64,000 bases of DNA from Winogradskyella sp. KYW1333 (GTDB lineage: Bacteria; Bacteroidota; Bacteroidia; Flavobacteriales; Flavobacteriaceae). The position numbers and the translations under genes are program-made. The DNA lies in assembly GCF_003335675.1 (NCBI RefSeq), contig NZ_QPHL01000017.1, positions 124,001-188,000 on the forward strand, given 5' to 3'. This document shows, one piece after another, positions 28,105-38,000 of the stretch; the first letter of the stretch is position 1; the number at the start of each line of letters is the position of its first letter. The notes under the pieces were generated by a model. It did not search any database, was not told the DNA's origin, and saw only the letters and a program-made list of their open reading frames with translations.

Positions 28105-28305
28105 TTAGTTTGTGAAGAAATCAAAAATGTTGCTAATAGCACTGGTTTTTGTCTTAAAAAATTCTGTGTAGGTACACTTTTTACATGTTACTGATGTGAA
28201 TTTCTGGTTTTGCACATCAAAGATTTTTGAGAGCGTACCACCAGTCGCTCTCATTTCTCCGACATTATAAGTTGTGTTGTCACACTTTGGGCATTTATAA
28301 CTCAT
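28105..28305 (-). CDS. small zinc-ribbon protein
   Basis: A 66-residue protein with two CxxC pairs, YKCPKCDN near the start and VTCKKCTYTEFF in the middle. This is a one-zinc ribbon of the kind predicted to bind nucleic acids (zinc_ribbon_13/COG3478-like). The spacing and the GEMRATGGTLSKIFDVQN linker support the family. Function is unknown. It is on the same strand as folB, 47 bases upstream of it. Confidence 0.8.
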   Translation of the reverse strand: MSYKCPKCDNTTYNVGEMRATGGTLSKIFDVQNQKFTSVTCKKCTYTEFFKTKTSAISNIFDFFTN

Positions 28306-28396
28306 TATTTTTTGGTATTGGTTTTGTCTATTCTATAGGTAGGCAATAGTGCTTTAATGTTACAATTTGTTTAATTTTACGGTTTAAAATTTTGAG

Positions 28397-30403
28397 ATGT
28401 CAGAAGATATAAAATCACTCAACTTTATTGAGCATATCATAGAAGAAGATTTAGCTAATGGTTTGCTAAAAGACAAATTAAGATTTCGTTTTCCGCCTGA
28501 ACCAAACGGTTATTTACACATTGGCCACACCAAGGCTATCGGAATTAGTTTTGGCCTGGGCGAGAAGTATGGTGCACCTGTAAACTTGAGGTTTGATGAC
28601 ACTAACCCAGCCAAGGAAGAACAAGAATATGTTGATGCAATTAAAAGGGATATTGCCTGGCTTGGCTATAAATGGGAAAACGAACTCTATTCATCTGATT
28701 ACTTTGACAAGCTTTATGATTGGGCTGTAAAAATGATTAAAGACGGGAGGGCATATGTAGACAGCCAAACATCAGAGGCTATGGCAGAACAAAAAGGAAC
28801 GCCAACCCAACCCGGAACTAATAGTCCATATCGAAATAGAAGTATTGAAGAAAACTTGGATTTATTCAATAGAATGAAAGCAGGAGAATTTCCGGAGGGC
28901 ACCCATGTTTTAAGAGCCAAAATAAACATGGAAGATCCTAATATGTTGATGCGAGACCCTATTATGTATCGCATTTTGTATGCACACCACCACAGGACGG
29001 GAGATAAATGGTGCATTTACCCAATGTATGATTGGACGCATGGTGAAAGCGACTATATTGAACAAATATCTCATTCACTCTGCTCTCTTGAATTTAAACC
29101 GCACAGAAAGCTTTATAACTGGTTTAGGGATAATGTTTATGAATATTCGAGCGATTCATTACCTCTACCGCCAAAACAGAGAGAATTTGCGCGTTTAAAC
29201 CTTAGTTATACTATTATGAGCAAACGCAAGCTCTTGCGTTTGGTTAACGAAGGATTGGTGTCGGGCTGGGACGACCCTCGAATGCCTACGATTTCTGGCT
29301 TAAGACGCCGTGGCTATACGCCAAATTCAATAAAAAACTTTATTGAAAAAGTTGGTGTGGCAAAACGAGAAAACATTATAGATGTGTCCTTGTTGGAGTT
29401 CTGCATACGAGAGGACCTAAACAAGACCGCAAACAGGGTTATGGCGGTTTTAAAGCCCTTGAAAGTTGTTATAACAAACTATCCTGAAAATAAAGAGGAG
29501 TTGCTTGAAGCAGAAAATAATCAAGAGGATGAATCTGCAGGGTTTAGAAAAGTTCCTTTTTCAAGAGAAATTTATATTGAAAAGGAAGATTTTAAAGAAG
29601 AAGCCAACAAGAAATTTTTTAGATTAAAATTAGGCGGAGAGGTAAGGCTCAAGAATGCCTATATAATAAGAGCCAATAGTGTTGTTAAGGATGATAATGG
29701 CGAAATAATGGAAGTGCATTGCACTTACGATACTGATACCTCAAAAAGAGTTAAGGGTACACTACACTGGGTGTCAATAAAATATGCAATTACAGCAGAA
29801 ATAAGAGAATACGATAGGTTATTTATGCATGAGTCTCCAGATGGAGATAAGGAAAAGGATTTTATAGGGTTTTTAAACCCAGAATCTTTAAAGATTAAAA
29901 CCGGCTACTTGGAGCCAAGCCTTTCTAGAGCCAATATTGGAGATAGGTTCCAGTTTCAAAGATTAGGGTATTTTGTGGTAGATAAAGACTCAAAAGATAA
30001 CAGATTGGTTTTTAACAAAACCGTTGGGCTAAGAGACAGCTGGGCAAAACAAAAGCCAAACCCCCAAAACAATAATCAAAATAAACCAAATCAGCCACCA
30101 CAGAAACGTTCTGCGATAAGTCTTCTTCAACAATTAGGTAAAAAGTATACAAACCTTCCTAAAGAAAAACAACTTAAAGCAAAAGCACAGATTCTCAATT
30201 TAGCAAAAGAAATCTCATATGAAGAATTAGAACCGCTTTTCGGTACGGCCGTTAAAAAGTCTGGTACTCGAATCGCAACAATGATTGTTTTAAAGGAATT
30301 ACTAAAAAAGGGCTTATCAAAAAACGACAGCATCGATGAGTTTATTGCCAAAGCGCTTGAAGACAAGAACCAATTACTGGTTTCTGAGGCAAGTGAAATA
30401 TAA
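28397..30403 (+). CDS. glnS: glutamine--tRNA ligase fused to a YqeY domain
   Basis: A 668-residue class I synthetase that charges tRNA-Gln. PPEPNGYLHIGHTKAIGISF holds the HIGH motif, and YTIMSKRKLLRLV is the KMSKS-like loop. The anticodon-binding barrels span about 345-555. After a short low-complexity linker (QNNNQNKPNQPPQKR, about 555-572) a YqeY/GatB-tail-like helical domain occupies about 575-668. This fused form is known in Bacteroidota. GlnRS presence implies direct charging of tRNA-Gln rather than only the transamidation route. A strong terminator follows. Confidence 0.96.
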   Translation: MSEDIKSLNFIEHIIEEDLANGLLKDKLRFRFPPEPNGYLHIGHTKAIGISFGLGEKYGAPVNLRFDDTNPAKEEQEYVDAIKRDIAWLGYKWENELYSSDYFDKLYDWAVKMIKDGRAYVDSQTSEAMAEQKGTPTQPGTNSPYRNRSIEENLDLFNRMKAGEFPEGTHVLRAKINMEDPNMLMRDPIMYRILYAHHHRTGDKWCIYPMYDWTHGESDYIEQISHSLCSLEFKPHRKLYNWFRDNVYEYSSDSLPLPPKQREFARLNLSYTIMSKRKLLRLVNEGLVSGWDDPRMPTISGLRRRGYTPNSIKNFIEKVGVAKRENIIDVSLLEFCIREDLNKTANRVMAVLKPLKVVITNYPENKEELLEAENNQEDESAGFRKVPFSREIYIEKEDFKEEANKKFFRLKLGGEVRLKNAYIIRANSVVKDDNGEIMEVHCTYDTDTSKRVKGTLHWVSIKYAITAEIREYDRLFMHESPDGDKEKDFIGFLNPESLKIKTGYLEPSLSRANIGDRFQFQRLGYFVVDKDSKDNRLVFNKTVGLRDSWAKQKPNPQNNNQNKPNQPPQKRSAISLLQQLGKKYTNLPKEKQLKAKAQILNLAKEISYEELEPLFGTAVKKSGTRIATMIVLKELLKKGLSKNDSIDEFIAKALEDKNQLLVSEASEI

Positions 30404-30422
30404 GTCAAGTTACGACCGATTG

Positions 30423-30456
30423 AAAACCCTTAAGATTTCCTCTTAAGGGTTTTTTT
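30423..30456 (+). terminator. intrinsic terminator of glnS
   Basis: AAAACCCTTAAGA, a TTTCC loop region and TCTTAAGGGTTTTTTT form a stable hairpin with a T tract, 20 bases after the glnS stop. Confidence 0.85.
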
Positions 30457-30493
30457 GTACCTTAGAGACACTAACTATAAATCAATTTTAATT

Positions 30494-30985
30494 ATGGAAC
30501 TACCTATTAATCCAATTGCGATAGGTGTCGCGGCGGTTACCGCATTGCTTATTGGCTCTGTTTGGTACAATCCAAAAATGGGCTTCGGAAATGCTTGGAT
30601 GAGAGAATCTGGAATGACCAAAGAAAAAATGAAAGGCGGAAATATGGGAATTATTTTTGGCTTAGCTCTAGTTTTTGCTGTTATGCTAAACTTTTTATTA
30701 ATGCAATTTACAAACCATCAATGGGGTGCTTTAGGCATGATTGGAGGCGATCCGGAAAATGCAAAAGCCTCGTTTGAAGCTTTTATGGCTGATTACGGTC
30801 ATGCGCATAGATCTTTTGGGCACGGCGCACTACACGGTGGAATATTTGGTGTTTTTGGAGCATTGCCTATAATTGGCACAATTGCTTTATTTGAACGAAA
30901 AAGTGCCAAATACATATTTATTAATGCGGGCTATTGGATAGTCACCCTAGCTGTTATGGGCGGTATTCTTTGTACATGGCACTAA
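30494..30985 (+). CDS. DUF1761-family membrane protein
   Basis: A 163-residue inner-membrane protein with four hydrophobic segments (about 8-27, 47-70, 112-135 and 140-160). The opening NPIAIGVAAVTALLIGSVWYNPKMGFGNAWM is the DUF1761 signature (conserved W-Y-x-P, F-G-x-x-W), cited here by its key residues. I chose the ATG at 30494; an upstream start would add residues outside the family. Function is unknown. It is a monocistronic unit between two terminators. Confidence 0.82.
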   Translation: MELPINPIAIGVAAVTALLIGSVWYNPKMGFGNAWMRESGMTKEKMKGGNMGIIFGLALVFAVMLNFLLMQFTNHQWGALGMIGGDPENAKASFEAFMADYGHAHRSFGHGALHGGIFGVFGALPIIGTIALFERKSAKYIFINAGYWIVTLAVMGGILCTWH

Positions 30986-30994
30986 AATTAAAAC

Positions 30995-31018
30995 CCCGAA
31001 GCTTAACTTCGGGATTTT
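30995..31018. terminator. bidirectional intrinsic terminator
   Basis: CCCGAAG, a five-base loop and CTTCGGG, with A and T runs on either side. It separates the convergent DUF1761 and SPFH genes. Confidence 0.8.
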
Positions 31019-31022
31019 ATTT

Positions 31023-31949
31023 CTATTTTGGTTTTTTAGATTGAGCATTTTTCATTGCCTCACCAATCTGGTTACTAGCAGTAAAACTTGCAACCATGTC
31101 GTTAAGCATGTTACTGCCCGCCTGAGGTGAATTTGGCAATAGAATTAAATTACTATTTGTTTCACCACCGATTGCCTGTAAAGTGTCATAATGTTGTGTA
31201 ACTACAATTAATGCCGAGGCTTCTTGAGAGTTAATCCCAACTTTATTTAAGACTTCCACGGACTCTTCCAGTCCACGTGCAATTTCGCGTCTTTGATCTG
31301 CAATACCTTGACCTTGTAAACGCTTACTTTCAGCCTCTGCTTTAGCTTTTTCAACTATAAGTATACGCGCTGCATCACCCTCAAACTGGGCGGCAATTTT
31401 TTCGCGTTCTGATGCATTTATACGATTCATTGCGGCCTTAACCTGGGCGTCTGGATCTATATCAGTAACTAATGTTTTTATGATGTCGTAGCCATATTCA
31501 GCCATATATTGTTGTAAATCTCGTTTAACGGCAATTGCTATGTCATCTTTTTTTACAAATACATCATCTAATTTCATTTTTGGAACTTCTGCGCGGACCA
31601 CGTCAAAAACAAATGAAGTAATTTGATCATGAGGATATTCTAGTTTATAAAAAGCATCATAGACATCATTTTTTACTACCATAAATTGAACCGACACCTT
31701 TATTTTTACAAAAACATCATCAAGTGTTTTGGTTTCAATTAGAACATCTAGTTGTTGAATCTTTAGGCTTAGCCGCCCAGCAATTCTATCTACTAAAGGA
31801 ATTTTCATTTGTAACCCCGACTGTCTTATGCTTTGGTACTTTCCAAAGCGTTCTATTATAGCCGCTGTTTGTTGTTTTACAATGAAAAATGAAGAAATTA
31901 AAATAACAAGTCCGAAAAAGATAATCGGAACCAGAATAAATTGGCCCAT
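31023..31949 (-). CDS. SPFH/Band 7 (stomatin-like) protein
   Basis: A 308-residue protein with one N-terminal membrane segment (about 3-24). The SPFH domain (about 25-200) starts with KQQTAAIIERFGKYQSIRQSG and includes VQFMVVKNDVYDAFYKL. A helical region rich in E/A/R (about 175-240, EREKIAAQFEGDAARI) suggests oligomerisation. Such proteins organise membrane microdomains and protease complexes. No NfeD partner is adjacent. The C-terminal tail is Ser/Asn-rich. Confidence 0.9.
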   Translation of the reverse strand: MGQFILVPIIFFGLVILISSFFIVKQQTAAIIERFGKYQSIRQSGLQMKIPLVDRIAGRLSLKIQQLDVLIETKTLDDVFVKIKVSVQFMVVKNDVYDAFYKLEYPHDQITSFVFDVVRAEVPKMKLDDVFVKKDDIAIAVKRDLQQYMAEYGYDIIKTLVTDIDPDAQVKAAMNRINASEREKIAAQFEGDAARILIVEKAKAEAESKRLQGQGIADQRREIARGLEESVEVLNKVGINSQEASALIVVTQHYDTLQAIGGETNSNLILLPNSPQAGSNMLNDMVASFTASNQIGEAMKNAQSKKPK

Positions 31950-32056
31950 AGCATTATTGTTTTAGGTTAGTGAATATGAATTATTAAAAGTAAGTAATAT
32001 TAAATTATTTTAGTTAGGTTTGTTTAATTAGCCGTAATCTCCATGAACAACCCCAA

Positions 32057-32320
32057 TACATCCTATTAGTAGTAATTTACCTATCATTTGTTACACTTGT
32101 TAACGCCCAGCATAGACGTTATGTTATCAAAAATGGAATAGCAATCGGCGCAACATTAGGTTTGGGTGCATTTAAGTTTAGGGCTCAATATGTCTATGGC
32201 TTTACCAATATTTTGAATAAACTTAATGGGAACGAAGCTGAGTTTGGACCTCATTCTGGCAATACAGACTTTAAAGGAAATCAGGCCATGATTAACTTTA
32301 TGGCCTTAATTACTTTTTAG
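32057..32320 (+). pseudogene. fragment of an outer-membrane beta-barrel protein gene
   Basis: A continuous frame without an ATG reads YILLVVIYLSFVTLVNAQ, a signal-peptide-like stretch. HRRYVIKNGIAIGATLG, FKFRAQYVYGFTNIL and NFMALITF follow before a TAG at 32318-32320. The final strands and terminal Phe resemble the end of a small outer-membrane barrel. Only about 70 residues follow the putative signal cleavage site, too few for a barrel, so this looks like an internally deleted, start-less relic. It lies between the SPFH gene and gltX. The assignment rests on strand pattern only. Confidence 0.5.
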
Positions 32321-32324
32321 ACCC

Positions 32325-33839
32325 CTAGAAGGATTCAACAGCAATTTCAATCCTTTTAATGGTTTCGTCTCTGCCTATCATAAACATTATGTCAAACACA
32401 TCAGGGCCCTTTAAGGCTCCAACCAAGGCTAAGCGTAAGGGCATCATCACTTTGCTAAAGCCAATTTCTTTAAAAGTGATCCAGTCTTTAATTGCAACGC
32501 TAAGTGATTCAGCCGAAAAGGCTTCGGTTCCTTCTATTACAGAAACCAATTCTCGCATTAGTTCGTCCGTGTCTTCCTTCCAGGCTTTTTTTGCCGCTTT
32601 TTCGTTATACCCTTCTGGTGCTTTAAAAAAGAAATGGCTCAAGTCCCAAAAATCGTCAACAAAAGTTGCCCGCTCTTTAACTAAACCAACAACAAGTGCT
32701 ATATAGTTTATGTCAATTTGCTCAAGAGTGTCGTGAGAAGCCTTAAATTCTTTGGCTAACTCAAGATCTAATTGCTCTTGCATATAGTGGTGATTAAACC
32801 ACTTGGTCTTATCTGGATCAAAACGCGCACCGGCTTTGTTAACTCGCTTTAAATCAAATTCACTTACAAGCTGGTCAAGGTTGAAAATTTCTTGTTCAGT
32901 ACCCGGGTTCCAACCTAAAAAAGCAAGGAAATTTATTACAGCTTCCGAAAAATACCCATCTTCCCTATATCCTCTTGATGCCGATCCGTCAGGCGCGACA
33001 TATTCTAGAGGAAATACAGGGAAACCCATTTTATCACCATCACGTTTACTTAATTTTCCCTTTCCGGTTGGCTTTAGTATTAAAGGAAGGTGAGCAAATT
33101 GTGGTGCTTTCCACCCAAACGCATCATAAAGAAGCTGATGCAATGCCAATGACGGAAGCCATTCCTCACCCCTTATCACGTGGGATATTTCCATTAAATG
33201 ATCGTCTACAATGTTAGCTAAATGATAGGTTGGCATACCGTCACTTTTAAACAGTATTTTGTCGTCTAAGACATTGGTATCAATAGTTATTTCACCACGA
33301 ATAATGTCTTTTAGATTCAAAGTTTTATCCTGCGGGGATTTAAACCTCACCACATAGTCTTCGCCGGCACCAAGTTTTGCTTTAGTCTCTTCTTCTGAGA
33401 GAACCAAAGAGTTAACTAGTCGACCCCTTTCCCTGTTGTGCCAATTATAAATAAAGGTTTTACCTTTTGCCTCGTGATCTTTTCTGTGTTTATCTAATTC
33501 TTCTGAAGTGTCAAACGCATAGTAAGCCTTTCCATCCTCAATTAATTTATCGGCATATTGTTTATAAAGGTGTTTGCGCTCACTTTGTCTATATGGACCA
33601 AATTTTTCGTTTTTGCCAGGACCTTCATCAAAGGGAATGCCGCACCAATTTAATGCGTCAACAATATATTGTTCCGCACCTTCGACATATCTGTTTTGGT
33701 CAGTATCTTCAATCCGAAGAACAAATGCACCACTGTGTTTTTTGGCAAATAAATAATTGAAAAGAGCAGTTCTTACACCGCCTATATGCAATGGGCCTGT
33801 TGGGCTTGGCGCAAAGCGCACACGAACGTTTTTAGACAT
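32325..33839 (-). CDS. gltX: glutamate--tRNA ligase
   Basis: A 504-residue class I synthetase that charges tRNA-Glu. The N-terminus has RFAPSPTGPLHIGGVRTALF (HIGH motif) and LKPTGKGKLSKRDG contains the KMSKS loop. RIEDTDQNRYVEGAEQYI and HVIRGEEWLPSLALH are typical of GluRS. Length is normal. A well-formed promoter (TTTG, 19 bases, TATCTTTG) lies upstream. Confidence 0.97.
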   Translation of the reverse strand: MSKNVRVRFAPSPTGPLHIGGVRTALFNYLFAKKHSGAFVLRIEDTDQNRYVEGAEQYIVDALNWCGIPFDEGPGKNEKFGPYRQSERKHLYKQYADKLIEDGKAYYAFDTSEELDKHRKDHEAKGKTFIYNWHNRERGRLVNSLVLSEEETKAKLGAGEDYVVRFKSPQDKTLNLKDIIRGEITIDTNVLDDKILFKSDGMPTYHLANIVDDHLMEISHVIRGEEWLPSLALHQLLYDAFGWKAPQFAHLPLILKPTGKGKLSKRDGDKMGFPVFPLEYVAPDGSASRGYREDGYFSEAVINFLAFLGWNPGTEQEIFNLDQLVSEFDLKRVNKAGARFDPDKTKWFNHHYMQEQLDLELAKEFKASHDTLEQIDINYIALVVGLVKERATFVDDFWDLSHFFFKAPEGYNEKAAKKAWKEDTDELMRELVSVIEGTEAFSAESLSVAIKDWITFKEIGFSKVMMPLRLALVGALKGPDVFDIMFMIGRDETIKRIEIAVESF

Positions 33840-33856
33840 AATTCTAAATTATACCG

Positions 33857-33887
33857 CAAAGATAGTTTGATAAGACGTGACAACAAA
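33857..33887 (-). promoter_or_regulatory. Bacteroidota promoter for gltX
   Basis: On the minus strand, TTTG (33884-33887) is followed after 19 bases by TATCTTTG (33857-33864), 17 bases before the gltX ATG. This fits the -33 TTG / -7 TAnnTTTG arrangement. Confidence 0.6.
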
Positions 33888-33899
33888 GCGATTAACAAT

Positions 33900-34943
33900 C
33901 TAAGAAACCATCATTTCTTTTGGTATGCGCTTGTTCATAATTTTAAACCAAAGCGGCGGCAGCATTGCCAAGACCATTGACGTTGGATAACCAAAAGGCA
34001 TCTGGGGACTTTCTTCATGGCAATCTAAAACCTGATATTTTTTTGAGGACTTATAGTGATGATCGCTGTGTCTTGTTAATTCATATAGTACAATTCTACC
34101 GACAACGTGGTTAGAATTCCATGAGTGTACCTCTTTAACACGCTCATAGCGCCCGGATTTGGTTTGCTGACGCAACAGCCCATAATGTTCAATGTAGTTT
34201 ACGGTTTCAAGAAGTATAAAGCCCACAACTCCTGTAGCAACAGCAAAAACAAACGTTGTAATGCTAAATAATGAAAATACAGCTAATAAGTAAGCTAGCT
34301 GTAAAATTGTAAACCAGAGCATATCGTTTTTTAAAGAAATAAATGAAAGATTGTTGTTTTTTAGCAGTTTGATTTGAATTTTCCACGCACTGAAATATTG
34401 TCTAATGGTTGATGTAAACCAAAAAGAATAAACAGACTGATTGAACCTTGCTGTCGCTGGGTCTTCTGGTGTTGCGGCATGCAGATGATGACCGTAATTG
34501 TGTTCTATGTAAAAATGCATATAAAAAGACGGCAGGAGCAAAGCCTTACCAATGAACCTTTCGTTTGTGGTTTGTCTATGTCCCAATTCGTGCCCAACAT
34601 TTATGCCGTTTACACCCAATACTATACCAACAGAGACGATCAAGCCAATAATCTCATATGTTTCAAGAGGTGATATTGAAACCAACAGTAGACCATATAT
34701 CAAAATGCTATATACAACAGGAAGGTTAAAATAAAGCAACCAATCAAAAATGTTTTTTTTTAATTTAGTATCAATTTCATTGGGCTCTAAGTTTTTATTG
34801 TCAATCGGAAAAACCAATTCCAAAACTGGTATACAGACGAACGCAAATATCGGGGTTGCCCATACCCAAACACCTTTAAATATAAGCCCAATAATAGCCA
34901 TTAATGGAATTGAAAACGCTGCCAGATACTTCAGATCTTTCAT
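33900..34943 (-). CDS. alkB: alkane 1-monooxygenase (AlkB-type, integral membrane)
   Basis: A 347-residue di-iron hydroxylase that oxidises terminal carbons of alkanes or fatty-acyl chains using rubredoxin electrons. It has about six hydrophobic segments and the complete His-box set: HELGH, HNYGHHLHA and HSDHHYKSS, plus the AlkB-specific NYIEHYGL and WNSNHVVGR. Membrane desaturases share the His boxes, but the NYIEHYGL block favours AlkB. No rubredoxin or alkane regulon gene is nearby. The presence of one alkB in a marine flavobacterium is plausible for hydrocarbon or lipid use. Confidence 0.9.
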   Translation of the reverse strand: MKDLKYLAAFSIPLMAIIGLIFKGVWVWATPIFAFVCIPVLELVFPIDNKNLEPNEIDTKLKKNIFDWLLYFNLPVVYSILIYGLLLVSISPLETYEIIGLIVSVGIVLGVNGINVGHELGHRQTTNERFIGKALLLPSFYMHFYIEHNYGHHLHAATPEDPATARFNQSVYSFWFTSTIRQYFSAWKIQIKLLKNNNLSFISLKNDMLWFTILQLAYLLAVFSLFSITTFVFAVATGVVGFILLETVNYIEHYGLLRQQTKSGRYERVKEVHSWNSNHVVGRIVLYELTRHSDHHYKSSKKYQVLDCHEESPQMPFGYPTSMVLAMLPPLWFKIMNKRIPKEMMVS

Positions 34944-34983
34944 CTATCTTAACAAATTAGAACTTTAATTAACAGAATCTTAC

Positions 34984-34991
34984 CAAATTTA
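34984..34991 (-). promoter_or_regulatory. Bacteroidota -7 box for alkB
   Basis: TAAATTTG on the minus strand, 40 bases before the alkB ATG. No clear -33 TTG. Confidence 0.35.
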
Positions 34992-35042
34992 CGGAAATAC
35001 CAATTAAAATAAAATTGTAGATTAGTAAGTTATTATTACCAT

Positions 35043-38000
35043 ATGAGTAATTTTGAAACCATAAAAAGCAAGCTTGAGGCATTCATTAAGAAGTTTTACA
35101 CGAATGAACTTCTTAAGGGCACTATACTATTTTTTGCAATAGGAATGTTTTATTTAATAGTGGTTCTTTTTGTAGAGTATATGTTGTGGCTTAGTTCAGT
35201 CGGAAGGACCATTTTATTTTGGGCATTCATAGCTGTTGAGTTGGGACTGTTTATAAAATTTATAGCTATTCCCTTAGCCTATTTATTTAAACTTAGGAAA
35301 GGCATTAATTATGAAACAGCCTCAAAACTAATTGGAAGTCATTTCTCTGAGGTAAATGACAAACTACTCAACATCCTACAGCTAAACCAAAACCCAATAC
35401 AGTCTGATTTAATAATTGCAAGTATCGAGCAGAAAGCTATAGAGCTTAAGCCCATTCCTTTTCAGTTGGCCATAAATTTTAAATCAAATCTTAAGTATTT
35501 AAAATATGCGACTATACCAATTACTATAATAGCTTTATCCTTTTTGTCAGGTAAACTAAATTGGTTTAGTGATAGTTACGAACGGGTCGTAAACTATAAT
35601 ACGGCATATGAACAACCAGCACCATTTCAATTTTTTGTTGTAAACGAGTCGCTTGAAGCAATAGAAAATAAAGGTTTTAAATTAAGGATTAAGGTTGCTG
35701 GAGAGGTGATTCCAGAAAACGCACAAATTAATTTTAGTGATCAATCCTATTTTTTACAACCAGTAGCAACGGGTGAGTTTCAATTTGTATTCAACCTATT
35801 AAAGCAGGACACAGAATTCATACTGTCAGCCAACGGAGTTACCTCAAAACCATATAGTATAAACGTGCTGAATACGCCTAATTTGGTGAGTTTTAATATG
35901 GAATTAGATTATCCAGCATACACTAAAAAACAAGACGAGATATTAAAAAGTAGTGGGTCAGCAATAATACCAGAAGGCACAAAGGTTACTTGGAAAGCGT
36001 CAACAAAATCAACTACCGAGGTTAATATTTATGCAGAGGACACCTTGAGGTTTACAAAAGAAGAAAGTGGTTTCAGCGCACAGAAACGCCTGTTTAATAA
36101 CTATAACTATAGCATCTCTACGAGCAACAATCAACTAAAAGACCATGAAAATTTAGCCTATAGTATAAATGTTGTGAAGGATGCTTATCCCGAACTAAAG
36201 GTTGAAGTCCAGAAGGATACTTTAGGTGATCAAACGCTTTATTTTTATGGACAAGCGAGTGATGACCACGGGCTCAGTAAGCTACAACTAGTCTATTATC
36301 CATTAAATAATGAGTCAAATAAACACACAGAACCAATTTCTATTTCAAATTCTAATTTCAGTGAGTTTATAAGTTCGTTCCCCGATCAATTAGAATTAAA
36401 AGAAGGTGTTGGTTACCAGCTTTACTTTGAGGTTTTTGATAATGATGGTATAAATAGATATAAACGCACCAAAAGTAGTGTATTTAATTATAGAAAATTA
36501 ACTGCAGAAGAAGAGGAACAAAAGCAATTACAAGAGCAGAATAAGACTATAAACGATATTAGTAAAACGTTTGAAAAACTTAAAGAACAGGATAAGATAT
36601 TAGAAGAATTTTCAAAAACACAAAAGGAAAAAGATCAACTTAATTTTAATGACAAAAAGAAATTTGAAGAATTTCTGAAACGACAAAAGCAACAGGAGGA
36701 GCTGATGAAAAACTTCAACAAAAAACTACAAGACAACCTTGAAGAATTTCAGAACGAAAAGAAAGAAGAAGATCAGTTTAAAAAAGAATTACAAGAACGC
36801 CTAAAAGAAAATGAAGAAAAGCTTAAACAAGACGAGGAACTATTAAAAGAACTTGAGGAATTAAAGGATAAGATAAACAAAGAGGAATTCACTCAAAAGC
36901 TTGAAGAACTTGCAAAGCAAAACAAAAACAAAAAACGCAGTATGAAACAGCTGTTGGAGCTCACAAAGCGTTTTTATGTTATGAAAAAGACCGAAAAGAT
37001 TGCGAATCAATTGGAGGATTTAGCAAAAAAACAGGAAGAGTCAGTTAAAAAGAAAAATGAAAACACAAAAGAAAACCAAGAGAGGTTAAACGAGGAATTT
37101 GAAAAAATTCAGAAAGATATAGACGCGCTAAAGCGTGACGACAGAAGGCTTCAGAAGCCTATGAGTGTTCCAAGGGACGAATTCATAGAAAGCGAAATTA
37201 ACTATGACCAAAAAGAGGCCAAGGAGTCTTTAGAAAAAAAGGAAGAAATTGAAGGTGAAAAGGGTGAGCCAACACCAGAATCGGAACAGGAGCTTAACAA
37301 AGCGGGAGAGCGTCAAAAAAAGGCCTCCAAGAAAATGAAACAGCTGGGCGACATGATGAAACAGTCATTATCTGGAGGTGGAGGCGGTGGCGACCAAGCT
37401 TCTGAGGATATTGATATGTTGAGGCAAATTCTCGAAAACCTCTTGTTGTTTTCCTTTGACCAAGAGGCATTAATGAACACATTTGAAGAAATAAATATTA
37501 ACAATAATAAATACGGGAAATATATAATTGAACAGAGCAATTTAAGAGAGCATTTTGAACATGTTGACGACAGTTTATTCGCATTATCACTAAGACAACC
37601 TAAGATTTCAGAAAAGGTTAATACACAAATAACAGAGGTTTATTTTAACATTGATAAATCTTTAGATCAATTAACCGAGAACAGATTATATCAGGGGATT
37701 GCCTCTCAGCAATATACGATTACCGCTAGTAATGAAATATCTAGCTTTTTGAGTGATGTATTGGATAATATGGAAATGGCCATGAACCCTTCTCCTGACT
37801 CTGGAGGTGGTCAGGGAGAACAGTTGCAGGATATTATCATGTCGCAAGAGGAGCTAAACAAACAGATGGAGGAGGGCGTAAAGAAGAATGAAAGTGGAAA
37901 GCAAGGCGAAGAAGGTAGAGAGGGTGAGGGTGAAAAAGAAGGCGAAAAAGGAGATAAAGGACAAAAGGGTCAGGGAGAAAAGGAAGGAAAACAAGGTAAA

